Assembly (NCBI RefSeq): GCF_003815015.1
Contig: NZ_RKRE01000001.1
Location: 132,460-196,459 of the forward strand
Source of the DNA: Thermodesulfitimonas autotrophica
Lineage (GTDB): Bacteria > Bacillota > Desulfotomaculia > Desulfotomaculales > Ammonificaceae
Length of the DNA: 64,000 nucleotides
Reading direction: 5' to 3'
Positions within the stretch are counted from its first letter, which is position 1. Each line of letters opens with the position of its first letter. Below are positions 43,256 through 52,420 of the stretch, in pieces. Below the pieces are notes generated by a model. That model ran no database searches. It was not told where the DNA came from and saw nothing but the letters and a program-made list of their open reading frames with translations. The position numbers were made by a program, and so were the translations under genes.

Positions 43256-44154
43256 TGGCCCTTACTTCCGGCTATCCGCGGCTCCGCATCCACCCGCTGC
43301 TATTCCTCTTCCTTACGGTTTATTTCGCCGCCGGCATGATAGAGCGGGCGGCAGCGGCTTTTGCGGCGCTACTCGCCCACGAAGCAGGCCACCTGATAGC
43401 GGGTCGCCGCCTGGGTGCGGTAACCGGGAGGATCGAACTCCTTCCCTTTGGCGGTATCACCTATGTGGAGAACGTCAATGCCCTTAGCCTTACCGGGCAG
43501 ATCGCCTTCGCGCTTGCCGGGCCGGCGACGAACCTTTTGCTTTTCTGTGCGGGCCTCGGGCTGGTCCGCTACGGCTACCTTACCGGGAAAACGGGCCAGT
43601 TTTTCTTAACCGTGAACCTTCTCCTGGCGGCCTTCAACCTGCTGCCCGGGCTACCCCTTGACGGCGGGCGGGTGCTCGCCGCCTTTCTATCACGCAAAAA
43701 GGGCCTTTACCGGGCGACTTACCTCGGCGCGCGGCTGGGACAGCTCACCGGGCTGCTCACCTTCGCCGGCGGCGTTTTGGGCCCGCTTTCCGGCCGCTGG
43801 GGGCTGGACGTGGCCGGGGTCGGTCTTTTTCTTATCTGGGCGGCGACCCGCGAGCTCCGCTTCGCGCCCTACCTCTTTCTGCGGCAGCTCCTGGCCAAAG
43901 AACGGGAGTTCGCCGCCGCGCGGGTGCTTCCGGGTGCGGTGCTGGTTGCGCTTGAGGAGGCGCGACTCTTAGATGTGGCCCATCTTTTCCGCCCCGGCTG
44001 CTTTTCCTTTGTTGTGGTGACCGATTACCGGGGTGAATGGAAAGGAGTTTTGAGCGAATCCGCAGTCATCCGGGCCCTTACTACCGGGGGGGGCAGCGTC
44101 AAGGTGGGCACCATCTTGCCTGCCGCCACGCAGAACGAAAGGCCACGGGTGTAA
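43255..44154 (+). CDS. spoIVFB: SpoIVFB site-2 metalloprotease (M50)
   Basis: 299 residues. Membrane protease with LLAHEAGHLIAG (HExxH zinc site) and NLLPGLPLDGGRVLAA (third ligand), four to six membrane helices, and a C-terminal CBS-like domain (about 215-295). Cleaves pro-sigma-K during late sporulation, controlled by SpoIVFA. GTG start overlaps spoIVFA by one base. Confidence 0.92.
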   Translation: MALTSGYPRLRIHPLLFLFLTVYFAAGMIERAAAAFAALLAHEAGHLIAGRRLGAVTGRIELLPFGGITYVENVNALSLTGQIAFALAGPATNLLLFCAGLGLVRYGYLTGKTGQFFLTVNLLLAAFNLLPGLPLDGGRVLAAFLSRKKGLYRATYLGARLGQLTGLLTFAGGVLGPLSGRWGLDVAGVGLFLIWAATRELRFAPYLFLRQLLAKEREFAAARVLPGAVLVALEEARLLDVAHLFRPGCFSFVVVTDYRGEWKGVLSESAVIRALTTGGGSVKVGTILPAATQNERPRV

Positions 44155-44248
44155 CGGCCGGCTTTTCGCGCTTAAGTCCGGCGTATATTTTACCTTCCCC
44201 GGAGCAAGACTTTTAACCGTCAAAAATTTGCGTAAGGGGGCTTCGCGG

Positions 44249-44440
44249 ATGCGCGTGGAAGTAGATCCGGACCTCTGCATTGGTTGCGGTACCTGCGTGG
44301 ACCTTTGTCCGGGGGTCTTCGAGTGGTCGGAGGAGGAGGAAAAAGCGGTGGCTACCGGAAGCGAGGTACCCGAAGACCTGGAAGACGCCTGTCAGGAAGC
44401 GGTGGAGAGCTGTCCGACAGAAGCTATCAAGGCGCACTGA
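44249..44440 (+). CDS. Ferredoxin, single 4Fe-4S cluster type
   Basis: 63 residues from the ATG at 44249 (SD AAGGGGG, 8 nt). Cluster motif LCIGCGTCVDLCPGVF with the fourth ligand in SCPTEAI; acidic, small, cytoplasmic electron carrier. A second cluster motif is absent. Single gene with its own terminator. Confidence 0.9.
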   Translation: MRVEVDPDLCIGCGTCVDLCPGVFEWSEEEEKAVATGSEVPEDLEDACQEAVESCPTEAIKAH

Positions 44441-44492
44441 TGGCGGCTGCTTCGTGAAAAACCGCTATGTGGCCCCAGGAGCCGTCTCCAAG

Positions 44493-44519
44493 CCCCGCTT
44501 ATGGCGGGGATTTTCTTTT
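44493..44519 (+). terminator. Intrinsic terminator after the ferredoxin gene
   Basis: CCCCGC, TTATG loop, GCGGGG, then ATTTTCTTTT. About 50 nt past the stop. Confidence 0.8.
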
Positions 44520-44596
44520 GGCTACGAGGAAATCCCGGCCGGGCGGCGAATTAAGAGACGATCCGGCAAGAATGGTATCTCCGGAGGGGGAAAAGG

Positions 44597-45745
44597 TTGC
44601 CGCCTTATAACGTGCTGCACGTCATACGGCCCGCTGCCGGCGGGATGAAGCGCCATCTAATCGATCTGCTGCGCTATACGGACCGGTCCCGCTTTAGGCT
44701 AATGATTGCTGGTCCGGTGGGTGATCTGGCGGCGCAGGTCGCCGCGGCGGGAGGCGAATTCTTCCCCGTGTCCTTCAGGGGTGAGCTTGACCCCCTGCAT
44801 GATTGCCGCGCGGCAGTGCAACTGAGTTCGCTGCTGCGGCGGCGGCGCGTCGCCATTTTGCACGCCCACGGCGCAAAGGCGGGTTTGGTTGGGAGGTTGG
44901 CAGGCGTCCTGGCGGGAACGCCGGTCCGTATTTTAACGGTGCACAATTCGATTTTTTACGCCGAGTGGCCGGGCTATAAGAAGCGGCTCTTTGCCTTGGC
45001 CGAAAACCTCCTCGCCCGTAGTACCAACCGGATCATCACCGTCTCCGAAGCCCTCCGGCGCGAGTATATCGCGCAGGAGCGGCTGCAGCCGGAGCAGGTG
45101 GTTACCATTTATAACGGGGTTAACCCCGAAGAGTTCCGTGTCGGTGAGAGCCGCGCGGTGCTCCGGTCGCGCCTGGGGCTTCCGGTGGATACATGGGTGG
45201 TTGGGACGGTGGCGCGGCTGGCGCCCCAGAAGGGGGTGCGCTACCTTATTGAGGCTGCTGGCCTTCTCCCACCGGGGCGGCAGCCCTTCTTCGTCATCGT
45301 AGGCGACGGGCCGCGCCGCGCAGAGCTTGAGCGGCTGGCCGCGGCTTCTACCGGCGGGAAATTCCTTTTTACGGGAATGCGCGAAGATTTGCCCGCGCTC
45401 CTCAACGCCTTCGACCTTTTCGTGCTCCCCTCGCTCACCGAGGGGTTCGGGATCGCGGCCCTGGAGGCGATGGCCGCTTCGCTGCCCGTGGTGGCTACGG
45501 CGGTAGGGGGGATACCGGAGGTCGTAGTGGACGGCGAAACGGGCATCCTCGTCCCGCCCCGAGATGCGGCCGCACTGGCGGCGGCCATCGGGCGGCTCCT
45601 CGGCGACCCGGAACTAGCCGCGAAAATGGGACGGGCCGGCCGGGAGCGCGTGACGAAACTTTTTACAGTTGAAAGGATGGCCCGCGCCGTTATGGCGCTC
45701 TACGAGGCGGAACTCGCCCGAAAGGGGCTCCTCGCGAACGTTTGA
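44597..45745 (+). CDS. GT4-family glycosyltransferase
   Basis: 382 residues with two Rossmann-like domains. N-terminal GGMKRHLIDLL acceptor side, ILHAHGAKAGL, and C-terminal GT4 motif LPSLTEGFGIAALEAMA with E-x7-E plus VGGIPEVV. Retaining transferase using an NDP-sugar; acceptor unknown, likely an envelope lipid or polymer. TTG start at 44597. Confidence 0.88.
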   Translation: MPPYNVLHVIRPAAGGMKRHLIDLLRYTDRSRFRLMIAGPVGDLAAQVAAAGGEFFPVSFRGELDPLHDCRAAVQLSSLLRRRRVAILHAHGAKAGLVGRLAGVLAGTPVRILTVHNSIFYAEWPGYKKRLFALAENLLARSTNRIITVSEALRREYIAQERLQPEQVVTIYNGVNPEEFRVGESRAVLRSRLGLPVDTWVVGTVARLAPQKGVRYLIEAAGLLPPGRQPFFVIVGDGPRRAELERLAAASTGGKFLFTGMREDLPALLNAFDLFVLPSLTEGFGIAALEAMAASLPVVATAVGGIPEVVVDGETGILVPPRDAAALAAAIGRLLGDPELAAKMGRAGRERVTKLFTVERMARAVMALYEAELARKGLLANV

Positions 45746-45826
45746 TTATTGCCAGCGGGGTGAAGGGTAGCTTAAAATTGGATTGGTTTGCCGTAAAAGT
45801 CGCTGCGGGCGGGGAGGGAATCGCTT

Positions 45827-48025
45827 TTGATGCGGAAGCGATGCGGAACTGGGCTTCTTTTCTACTTTTTGGGCCTGCTGGTGCTCGGAGCGACACTCTG
45901 CGGCGGCGCTTCTGCTTACGCCGCCGGGAGTGAGCGGGGCCGCGTGGTTATGGTGATTATCGATTACCTGACGCTGGAGGATTTGGGCCGCCCGGTGACC
46001 GGAAACCTGCAACGCCTGATGCATCAGGGGGGGGTCGCGCTACTCAACACGACTACGGGTGGCAGCCGGGTGCCGGCAAATACTTACCCGACCATTGGCG
46101 CGGGCGCCCACGCTGTGGGGACGAAGGCGGCGCTGGCGGCTTACGAATGCTCCGAACGACCCCCGCAGGGGGGACAGCTTGCCGCAGAGTTCGCCCAGCG
46201 GACCGGTTACCTGCCGCGTCCGGGTAATGTGGTAGTCTTGGACATTGCCCGCATCGTCAAGGAGAACGCAAAATTAGAGTATCCGGTAGTTCCGGGGGCC
46301 CTCGGCGGGGAACTTAAGGCTGCTGGGCTTAAGGTTGCCTGTCTGGGGAATGCAGACTGGCGCGACGGCCTCGGAAGGCAGGTGGCCACCATAGCGATGG
46401 ACGAAAGCGGCGTGGTAGAGGCCGGTTTTGTCGGACGGGAGCTGCTGGTGCAGGACGCTTACTTCCCGGGCGGCTGGCGGACCAATTACGACCTCCTTTG
46501 GGACAAGTGGTTGCGCCTGAAGACGGCCGACTTTGTGGTTATTGACCTCGGTGATACCAGCCGGCTTCACGCCGCGAAGGAAGAGGTCGCAGACCCGATT
46601 TTCCGCCAGCGCTGGGAGGAGGCCCTTGCCCGGGCCGACGCCTTTTTGGGTAAACTTGCGGCTAGCCTTGACTTCCGGCGGGACCTGCTGCTGGTGGTGG
46701 CGCCTACGCCGGCGTCTGAAGCCCTCGAAAACGGTGATTGGGTCACGCCGGTGGTAATGGTCGGGCGCGGCGTGCCTCAGGGTACAGTCCTGGTTTCTCC
46801 TTCGACTAAGCGTCCCGGAGTCATTATGAACACCGATATTGCACCCACCGTGCTGGAGTTCTTTGGCCTGCGGGTACCGGAATGCATGTCGGGGCGGCCG
46901 GCTACGGCGGTCCGTGCGGGAGACCAACTTTCCTTTCTGGATGACCTGCGCGAAAAAAGTCTCTTTGTCCATAACTTCCGTGTTCCGGTAATCAAGATTT
47001 ATCTCAGTTATACGATTGCCGTCATTACCGGCGCCGTGCTTTTCATTCTCGCGCGCGAAAAGGAGCTTCCCAGGCGGCTGCGGCTGGCGCCACTCCTGCT
47101 GAGCGTGATGGTTGTGCCCCTTGCCGTTCTCCTTATGCCGGGTCTGGGCGTCTTTAAACCTTTCCCTTACATTGCGGGGCTTTCTGTGCTGGTCGCCACT
47201 CTTACCCTGATTATGGTGCGCTTCGAAAGGAAGCAGCCCTTCGCCGGTTTCATCTTTCTCTCTGCCGCCACAGCGGGTTTGATTCTTGCGGATGCCTTCA
47301 CGGGTGCACGACTCCTTAAAGCATCCTTGCTTAGCTACGACCTCATGGGAGGCGCCCGCTTTTACGGGATAGGCAACGAGTATATGGGGGTCCTCATCAG
47401 CGCGGTAATTTTCGGCGGCGCTTGTGCCTTCACCATCTGGGGCCGGCGCGTTTTCCCCGGTGTCCTGCTCTTGATGGGTATAGCCACGGCTACGCTCGGC
47501 GCACCGGGCTTCGGGGCTAATTTCGGTGGCCTGCTGACGGCGGTGGTGGCCTTCGCCATCAGCTCACTCGTTTTTGCCGGCGTCCGCCTTACCTGGCGTT
47601 CCGCGCTGACCGTTTGCGGTGTGGGCCTACTGTTGCCCGGGCTTTTCGCGGTCTGCGATCTTCTGCGGGGCGAAGGGGCGCAGTCGCACGTCGGCCGGAA
47701 CCTCCTGCTGGTCCTCCAGGACCCGGGAGCCGCGCTCGACATTATCAAGCGTAAGATGGCCATGAATATCAAGCTTTTCCGCTACACCATCTGGTCGCGC
47801 GTGCTGGCGGCGGGTATTGGGGGCCTGCTGATTCTTTTTTACCGTCCGGTGGGGGTGATGCGCGTATTTCGCGTCCGCTACCCCTATCTCTTCAGTGGCT
47901 TCGTCGGCGTGGTGGTAACCGCGGTGGCGGCCTTTGCCTTCAACGACTCCGGAACCGTAGCGGCGGCTATGGCGACAATTTTTGGCATCCCGCCGCTGCT
48001 CTATATCCTGTTGCGGGAGTGTTAA
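45827..48025 (+). CDS. Large membrane protein with alkaline-phosphatase-like extracytoplasmic domain
   Basis: About 732 residues: signal or anchor helix (about 9-30), an extracytoplasmic region (about 38-380) resembling the alkaline phosphatase superfamily (RVVMVIID at the first metal-site position, NTTTGGSR near the nucleophile position, IMNTDIAPTVLEFFGL), then about ten membrane helices (about 390-728) with a GARFYGIGNEYMG block. The expected second metal site (DHG) reads VVAPTPA, so catalysis is doubtful. I do not know the function; location next to a GT4 enzyme suggests envelope biogenesis. TTG 45827 or ATG 45830 start behind GGGGAGGG. Confidence 0.6.
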   Translation: MMRKRCGTGLLFYFLGLLVLGATLCGGASAYAAGSERGRVVMVIIDYLTLEDLGRPVTGNLQRLMHQGGVALLNTTTGGSRVPANTYPTIGAGAHAVGTKAALAAYECSERPPQGGQLAAEFAQRTGYLPRPGNVVVLDIARIVKENAKLEYPVVPGALGGELKAAGLKVACLGNADWRDGLGRQVATIAMDESGVVEAGFVGRELLVQDAYFPGGWRTNYDLLWDKWLRLKTADFVVIDLGDTSRLHAAKEEVADPIFRQRWEEALARADAFLGKLAASLDFRRDLLLVVAPTPASEALENGDWVTPVVMVGRGVPQGTVLVSPSTKRPGVIMNTDIAPTVLEFFGLRVPECMSGRPATAVRAGDQLSFLDDLREKSLFVHNFRVPVIKIYLSYTIAVITGAVLFILAREKELPRRLRLAPLLLSVMVVPLAVLLMPGLGVFKPFPYIAGLSVLVATLTLIMVRFERKQPFAGFIFLSAATAGLILADAFTGARLLKASLLSYDLMGGARFYGIGNEYMGVLISAVIFGGACAFTIWGRRVFPGVLLLMGIATATLGAPGFGANFGGLLTAVVAFAISSLVFAGVRLTWRSALTVCGVGLLLPGLFAVCDLLRGEGAQSHVGRNLLLVLQDPGAALDIIKRKMAMNIKLFRYTIWSRVLAAGIGGLLILFYRPVGVMRVFRVRYPYLFSGFVGVVVTAVAAFAFNDSGTVAAAMATIFGIPPLLYILLREC

Positions 48026-48028
48026 GCG

Positions 48029-48781
48029 ATGCGTCTGGGCTACTTCGAACGGGAAGGTAAGGTCTTTGCCGGCATGGTGAACGGGGATATGGTCTACCCG
48101 CTAAGGGGCGGCTTCGGTGGGCGACCCGAGCCGGAGGGATACCCGCTCGCCGCGCTGAAGGTGTTAGCTCCCTGCCGGCCGAGCAAAATTGTCTGTGTTG
48201 GTCTCAACTACCGCGACCACGCGCGCGAGCTCGGCTACCCTTTTCCGGAGGAGCCGGTATTGTTTCTTAAGCCGCCAACCACCGTGATCGGCCCCGAAGA
48301 GGCGATCCGTTATCCGGCGATGGCGCGACAGGTGGATTACGAGGCGGAGCTGGCGGTGGTGATCGGGAAGATTGCGCGCCACGTCCGGCCGGAAGAGGCG
48401 GCCGCATATATTCTCGGGTATACCTGCGCCAACGACGTTACGGCGCGCGACCTGCAGAGAAAGGACGGGCAGTGGACCCGCGCCAAGTCTTTCGATACCT
48501 TCTGCCCCTTAGGCCCGTTCATTGTCACCGCTTTTGACCCCGGCGACTGCACGATCTCGCTTTACCTCAACGGGGAGCGGCGGCAGCATTCTTCTACGAA
48601 GGAACTCATCTTTAACGTTGCCTACCTGGTGAGCTTCATCTCGGCGGTGATGACCCTGTATCCCGAGGACGTCATCCTGACCGGCACCCCGAGCGGCGTG
48701 GGGCCCCTGAAACCGGGAGACAGCGTGGTGGTTGAAATCGAGGGGATCGGCAAGTTGCGCAACCATGTGGTCGCGGCGTGA
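48029..48781 (+). CDS. Fumarylacetoacetate hydrolase (FAH) family protein
   Basis: 250 residues. FAH fold with KIVCVGLNYRDHARELG, metal Glu in DYEAELAVVIGK, Asp in CANDVTARDLQRKDGQW, and GTPSGVGPLKPGD. Members are oxaloacetate tautomerases, acylpyruvases or catabolic hydrolases; substrate unknown. ATG at 48029 four bases after the preceding stop, so cotranscribed. Confidence 0.9.
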   Translation: MRLGYFEREGKVFAGMVNGDMVYPLRGGFGGRPEPEGYPLAALKVLAPCRPSKIVCVGLNYRDHARELGYPFPEEPVLFLKPPTTVIGPEEAIRYPAMARQVDYEAELAVVIGKIARHVRPEEAAAYILGYTCANDVTARDLQRKDGQWTRAKSFDTFCPLGPFIVTAFDPGDCTISLYLNGERRQHSSTKELIFNVAYLVSFISAVMTLYPEDVILTGTPSGVGPLKPGDSVVVEIEGIGKLRNHVVAA

Positions 48782-48801
48782 CGGAGGGGTGCAAAATTTT
48801 G

Positions 48802-48829
48802 TTGACAACAGGGGGGGATGTGTTAAAAT
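48802..48829 (+). promoter_or_regulatory. Sigma-A promoter of speD
   Basis: Perfect TTGACA (48802-48807), 16-nt spacer, TAAAAT (48824-48829). Start near 48836, leader about 45 nt before speD. Confidence 0.8.
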
Positions 48830-48879
48830 TGTGTTGATTGTGCCAAAGAAAAACTTTGCAAAGGGGGATGGGAACCAAG

Positions 48880-49260
48880 ATGAAGGCTTTGGGTCGGCAT
48901 GTCTTGGCCGAATTCTACGGCTGCGAATTTGACACGCTGAACGACATCAAACTGGTGGAAAAGATTATGGTCAATGCCGCACTCGAGGCAGGCGCAGAGG
49001 TTAGGGAGTTCGTCTTTCATAAGTTCAGCCCGCAAGGGGTAAGCGGTGTGGTGGTCATTTCGGAGTCCCACCTCGCGATTCACACGTGGCCGGAATTGGG
49101 CTACGCCGCGGTCGATGTTTTTACCTGTGGCGATAAGGTGGATCCCTGGGAGGCCTGTAACTACCTGACCCGCGGTTTCCGGGCTAAGCGGGTCCTCGCC
49201 AAGGAGCAAAAGCGAGGTCTTATTTTCGAGACTTCACCGCAGGCGGCCCAGGCAGTCTGA
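48880..49260 (+). CDS. speD: S-adenosylmethionine decarboxylase proenzyme
   Basis: 126 residues from the ATG at 48880, which puts the self-cleavage site between Glu62 and Ser63 ([12 protein letters not shown]), the same position as in Thermotoga SpeD; Ser63 becomes the pyruvoyl group. His68 and the Cys in VFTCGDK (acid/base) are present. Supplies decarboxylated AdoMet for spermidine. ATG at 48868 is also in frame but directly abuts the SD AAGGGGG. Confidence 0.94.
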   Translation: MKALGRHVLAEFYGCEFDTLNDIKLVEKIMVNAALEAGAEVREFVFHKFSPQGVSGVVVISESHLAIHTWPELGYAAVDVFTCGDKVDPWEACNYLTRGFRAKRVLAKEQKRGLIFETSPQAAQAV

Positions 49261-49327
49261 AGGAGGGGTGTTTATTAGTACGGGCCTAAGAGAATACCGG
49301 AAAGAGTCAGCGTATCACGGTTAGGTT

Positions 49328-49369
49328 GGCCTTGCGAAGCGAAAAAGCGACGCAAGGCCGATTTGTTTT
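49328..49369 (+). terminator. Intrinsic terminator of speD
   Basis: GGCCTTGCG (49328-49336) pairs with CGCAAGGCC (49351-49359), then GATTTGTTTT. Makes speD a single-gene unit between its promoter and this site. Confidence 0.8.
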
Positions 49370-49485
49370 AAAAGGCGTCCTTTTTACGGCAGGAAAAAGC
49401 ACGCTGCGCGCGAATATAAGGTATCGATGAGAAGGCGCTAACCGGATACGGTGGCCGTTTAACGCCGGTTGACGGAGGCAGGGAA

Positions 49486-50217
49486 TTGAAAAACCTTGAA
49501 TCGCTGCTGCCGCTCCGCAAGGAATTAGTCGCGGTGCGGGCAACGGTAGACGAGACGATCAGTAAAAGCGGGAGCCGGCTATCACCGCGGTTTTTGGAGA
49601 AAGAGGCGCTGGAGGACCACCTCCGTCCGGCGCTTGTTTTCCTCTCGGGCCGCCTTTGCGGCGCCCCGCCGGCCGCGCTTTTCCCGCTGGCGGCGGCGGT
49701 GCAGTTTATTTTCCTGGCCGGGGTGCTGCACCGGAAAGCCAGTGCTGCTGATGCGAAAGACGACACGCTCAAGAACCTGATTCTGCTGGGCGATTACCTT
49801 TACAGTGCTTCTTTCCGCCTTCTGTCGGATGCCGCGCTGCAGCACCTGCTCATCCCGCTCGCGCAGGTCGTGCAGGCCGAGTGCGCCGCGGTCGCCGGAG
49901 CTGCGGCAGAGGAGAGCCTTGAGCCCCCGGTGATAAAGAAGGAGGTGGCGCTCTTGATCGGCGAGTGCTGCCGCCTGCCGGGAACGCTGGCCGACGCGCC
50001 CTTTTTGGGGGAGCTGCATGATTTCGGGCTCAATCTCGGGATGCTCTACGGCCTGCTCCGGCGTGGTGCTCCCTTATCGCTGGCCACACCCTACCTTGCC
50101 GGGGCGCAGGCGGCGCTGGCCCGGCTGCCGGCGCGCCCCGCGCGGCGCTACCTCGAAAAGCTGCTGAACTCTACGGCCCGCGCGGTTTTGGGCGTGGAGG
50201 CTGCCGCCACCCGGTAA
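49486..50217 (+). CDS. Polyprenyl-synthetase-like protein lacking both aspartate-rich motifs
   Basis: 243 residues. Recognisable as a trans-prenyltransferase relative by EDHLRPALVFLSG, LAAAVQFIFLAG and ILLGDYLYSASF. Where the first DDxxD should follow (HDD), it reads LHRKASAAD, and the second DDxxD region reads HDFGLNLGMLYGLL, with no aspartates. It is probably not a catalyst alone but may pair with a catalytic subunit, as in two-component long-chain prenyl synthases (inference). TTG start with GGAGG. First gene before MenG in the menaquinone group, consistent with a side-chain role. Confidence 0.7.
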   Translation: MKNLESLLPLRKELVAVRATVDETISKSGSRLSPRFLEKEALEDHLRPALVFLSGRLCGAPPAALFPLAAAVQFIFLAGVLHRKASAADAKDDTLKNLILLGDYLYSASFRLLSDAALQHLLIPLAQVVQAECAAVAGAAAEESLEPPVIKKEVALLIGECCRLPGTLADAPFLGELHDFGLNLGMLYGLLRRGAPLSLATPYLAGAQAALARLPARPARRYLEKLLNSTARAVLGVEAAATR

Positions 50218-50241
50218 AACAACACCAACGAGGGAGACTTG

Positions 50242-50964
50242 ATGGATATTCCGCAGGAATACAAGAAAAAGGAAGCTTACGTGCACGCGCTCTTCTCGCG
50301 CATTGCGCACCGTTACGACCTCCTGAATACCGTCTTGAGTTTTAACCGGGATAAGTACTGGCGGCGCTTCGCCGTGGCCCAGTGCGGCCTGAAGCCCGGC
50401 GGCTACGGGCTTGATGTCTGCTGCGGCACGGGTATGTTTGCGCTGGAGCAGGCGAAGGTGGTGGGCCTCCAGGGACGGGTTGTGGGGGTCGACTTCTGCG
50501 AGGAGATGCTGGCAAAAGGACGGGAGAATATCGCCCGCACCCCATACAGGGACGTGATCGAGCTTGTTTGGGGCAACGCGATGAACCTGCCTTTCCCCGA
50601 CGATACTTTCGATTGTGCCACCATCGGTTTTGCCCTCCGCAATGTTCCGGATATCACCCAGACGATTCGGGAAATGATGCGGGTGGTGCGACCCGGGGGA
50701 AAGGTTGTATCTCTGGAACTCGCTAAACCCCGGATGCCGGGCTTCCGGGAGGTTTACTATTTCTATTTCAACCGGCTGGTGCCGCTTATCGGCCGTCTCG
50801 GGGTGGGCACCAGCGGCCCTTACAGCTACCTGCCCAACTCGCTGCGCGTTTTCCCGCACCAGGACGAGATCCGTGACATCTTCACGGCGGTTGGGCTGAA
50901 GGACGCCCACTATTTTGAGCTGACCGGCGGCATCGTGGCGGTGCACGTCGGGACAAAGCCGTAA
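50242..50964 (+). CDS. menG: Demethylmenaquinone methyltransferase
   Basis: 240 residues. UbiE/MenG marks: FSRIAHRYDLLNTVLSF, GLDVCCGTGMFALEQ SAM site, GNAMNLPFPDDTFDCATIGFALRNV, and VRPGGKVVSLEL. Adds the last methyl group to menaquinone. ATG at 50242 with GAGGGAG; a TTG one codon earlier is possible. 16 nt before the UbiD gene. Confidence 0.93.
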   Translation: MDIPQEYKKKEAYVHALFSRIAHRYDLLNTVLSFNRDKYWRRFAVAQCGLKPGGYGLDVCCGTGMFALEQAKVVGLQGRVVGVDFCEEMLAKGRENIARTPYRDVIELVWGNAMNLPFPDDTFDCATIGFALRNVPDITQTIREMMRVVRPGGKVVSLELAKPRMPGFREVYYFYFNRLVPLIGRLGVGTSGPYSYLPNSLRVFPHQDEIRDIFTAVGLKDAHYFELTGGIVAVHVGTKP

Positions 50965-50980
50965 AAAACGGGGTGGTTTT

Positions 50981-52420
50981 TTGAGCTACCGGGATCTCCG
51001 GGAGTTTATCAAGGTTCTCGAAGAGCGCGGGGAACTGAAGCGGGTTGCGGCGCCGGTGGACGCGGAGCTCGAGATTACCGAGATTACGGACCGCGTCGTC
51101 AAAGCAGGCGGCCCGGCGCTCTTTTTTGAAAACGTTCGCGGCTACGAGGTTCCCGTCGTTACCAACCTCTTCGGGACGCTCGCGCGCATGAAATTGGCCC
51201 TCGGCACTGAGGACCTGGACGCGATAGGGGAGGAGCTGTGCGCCCTCCTGCAACCCGAACTCCCGCAGGGCCTCTGGGACAAGCTGAAGGCACTGCCGCG
51301 GCTGGCGGAGCTTTCTTCTTTTGTGCCGCGGGTAGTGCGTACCGGGCCTTGTAAGGAAGTGGTGGTAAAGGAGCCGGATCTCACCCGTTTTCCGGTCTTG
51401 AAGTGCTGGCCGAGGGACGCGGGGCGCTTCATCACCCTGCCGCTCGTCTTCACGAAGGACCCGGAGACGGGCCGGCGCAACGTCGGGATGTACCGGATGC
51501 AGGTCTTCGATGCCCGGACGACCGGGATGCACTGGCACATCCATAAGGACGGCGCTGCTCACTATCGCAAGGCACGCGCGCAGGGCAGGAGACTGCCGGT
51601 AGCGGTTGCCCTCGGCGCCGACCCGGCCACGATTTATGCCGCCACCGCGCCGCTGCCGCAGGGGATCGATGAACTGCTCTTCGCCGGCTTTCTGCGGAAG
51701 GAGGCGGTGGAGTTAGTCCGGTGCGAGACGGTCGACCTTGAAGTCCCGGCGCACGCCGAAATCATCCTCGAGGGCTACGTCGACCCGGAGGAGCAGCGGC
51801 TCGAGGGTCCCTTCGGGGACCATACGGGCTACTACTCGTTGGCCGATTACTACCCGGTTTTTCACGTCACCTGCATCACCCACCGGCGCAACCCCATCTA
51901 CCCAGCCACGATCGTCGGGCGGCCGGTGATGGAGGACGCCTTCATCGGTAAGGCTACGGAGCGGCTCTTCCTGCCACTCATCCGGTTGCAGCTTCCCGAA
52001 GTGGTCGATATCAACTTTCCGGTGGAGGGTGTGGTCCATAACTGCGTCGTGCTTTCGATTAATAAGGCGTATCCCGGGCACGCGCGAAAGATCATCCACG
52101 CCGTCTGGGGAATGGGGCAGCTCGCCTTCAGCAAGTTAGTGGTCGTGGTTGACGCGAACGTCAACGTGCAGGACATGAGCGAGGTCTGGTGGCGGGTCTT
52201 CAACAACATCGATCCCCGCCGGGACATCATTCTTTCCGAAGGGCCGCTCGATGTGCTCGACCACGCGTCCCCCCGTTTTGCCTACGGGTCGAAGATGGGC
52301 ATCGACGCCACGCGGAAGTGGCCGGGCGAGGGACACGAGCGGGAGTGGCCGGAGGATATTGTGATGAGCCCGGAGGTCAAGGCGCTGGTCGACCGGAGGT
52401 GGCCGGAGTATGGCCTTTAG
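50981..52420 (+). CDS. UbiD-family decarboxylase, probable MqnL
   Basis: 479 residues, prenylated-FMN decarboxylase. Conserved RRNVGMYRMQVFD, TGMHWHIHKDGAAHY, EGPFGDHTGYYS (Glu and flavin-binding Arg/His region) and a C-terminal VVVDANVNVQDMSEVWW. In the futalosine route UbiD-like MqnL decarboxylates the prenylated naphthoate. The cofactor-making partner UbiX is not in the window. TTG at 50981; overlaps ubiA by 11 nt. Confidence 0.9.
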   Translation: MSYRDLREFIKVLEERGELKRVAAPVDAELEITEITDRVVKAGGPALFFENVRGYEVPVVTNLFGTLARMKLALGTEDLDAIGEELCALLQPELPQGLWDKLKALPRLAELSSFVPRVVRTGPCKEVVVKEPDLTRFPVLKCWPRDAGRFITLPLVFTKDPETGRRNVGMYRMQVFDARTTGMHWHIHKDGAAHYRKARAQGRRLPVAVALGADPATIYAATAPLPQGIDELLFAGFLRKEAVELVRCETVDLEVPAHAEIILEGYVDPEEQRLEGPFGDHTGYYSLADYYPVFHVTCITHRRNPIYPATIVGRPVMEDAFIGKATERLFLPLIRLQLPEVVDINFPVEGVVHNCVVLSINKAYPGHARKIIHAVWGMGQLAFSKLVVVVDANVNVQDMSEVWWRVFNNIDPRRDIILSEGPLDVLDHASPRFAYGSKMGIDATRKWPGEGHEREWPEDIVMSPEVKALVDRRWPEYGL

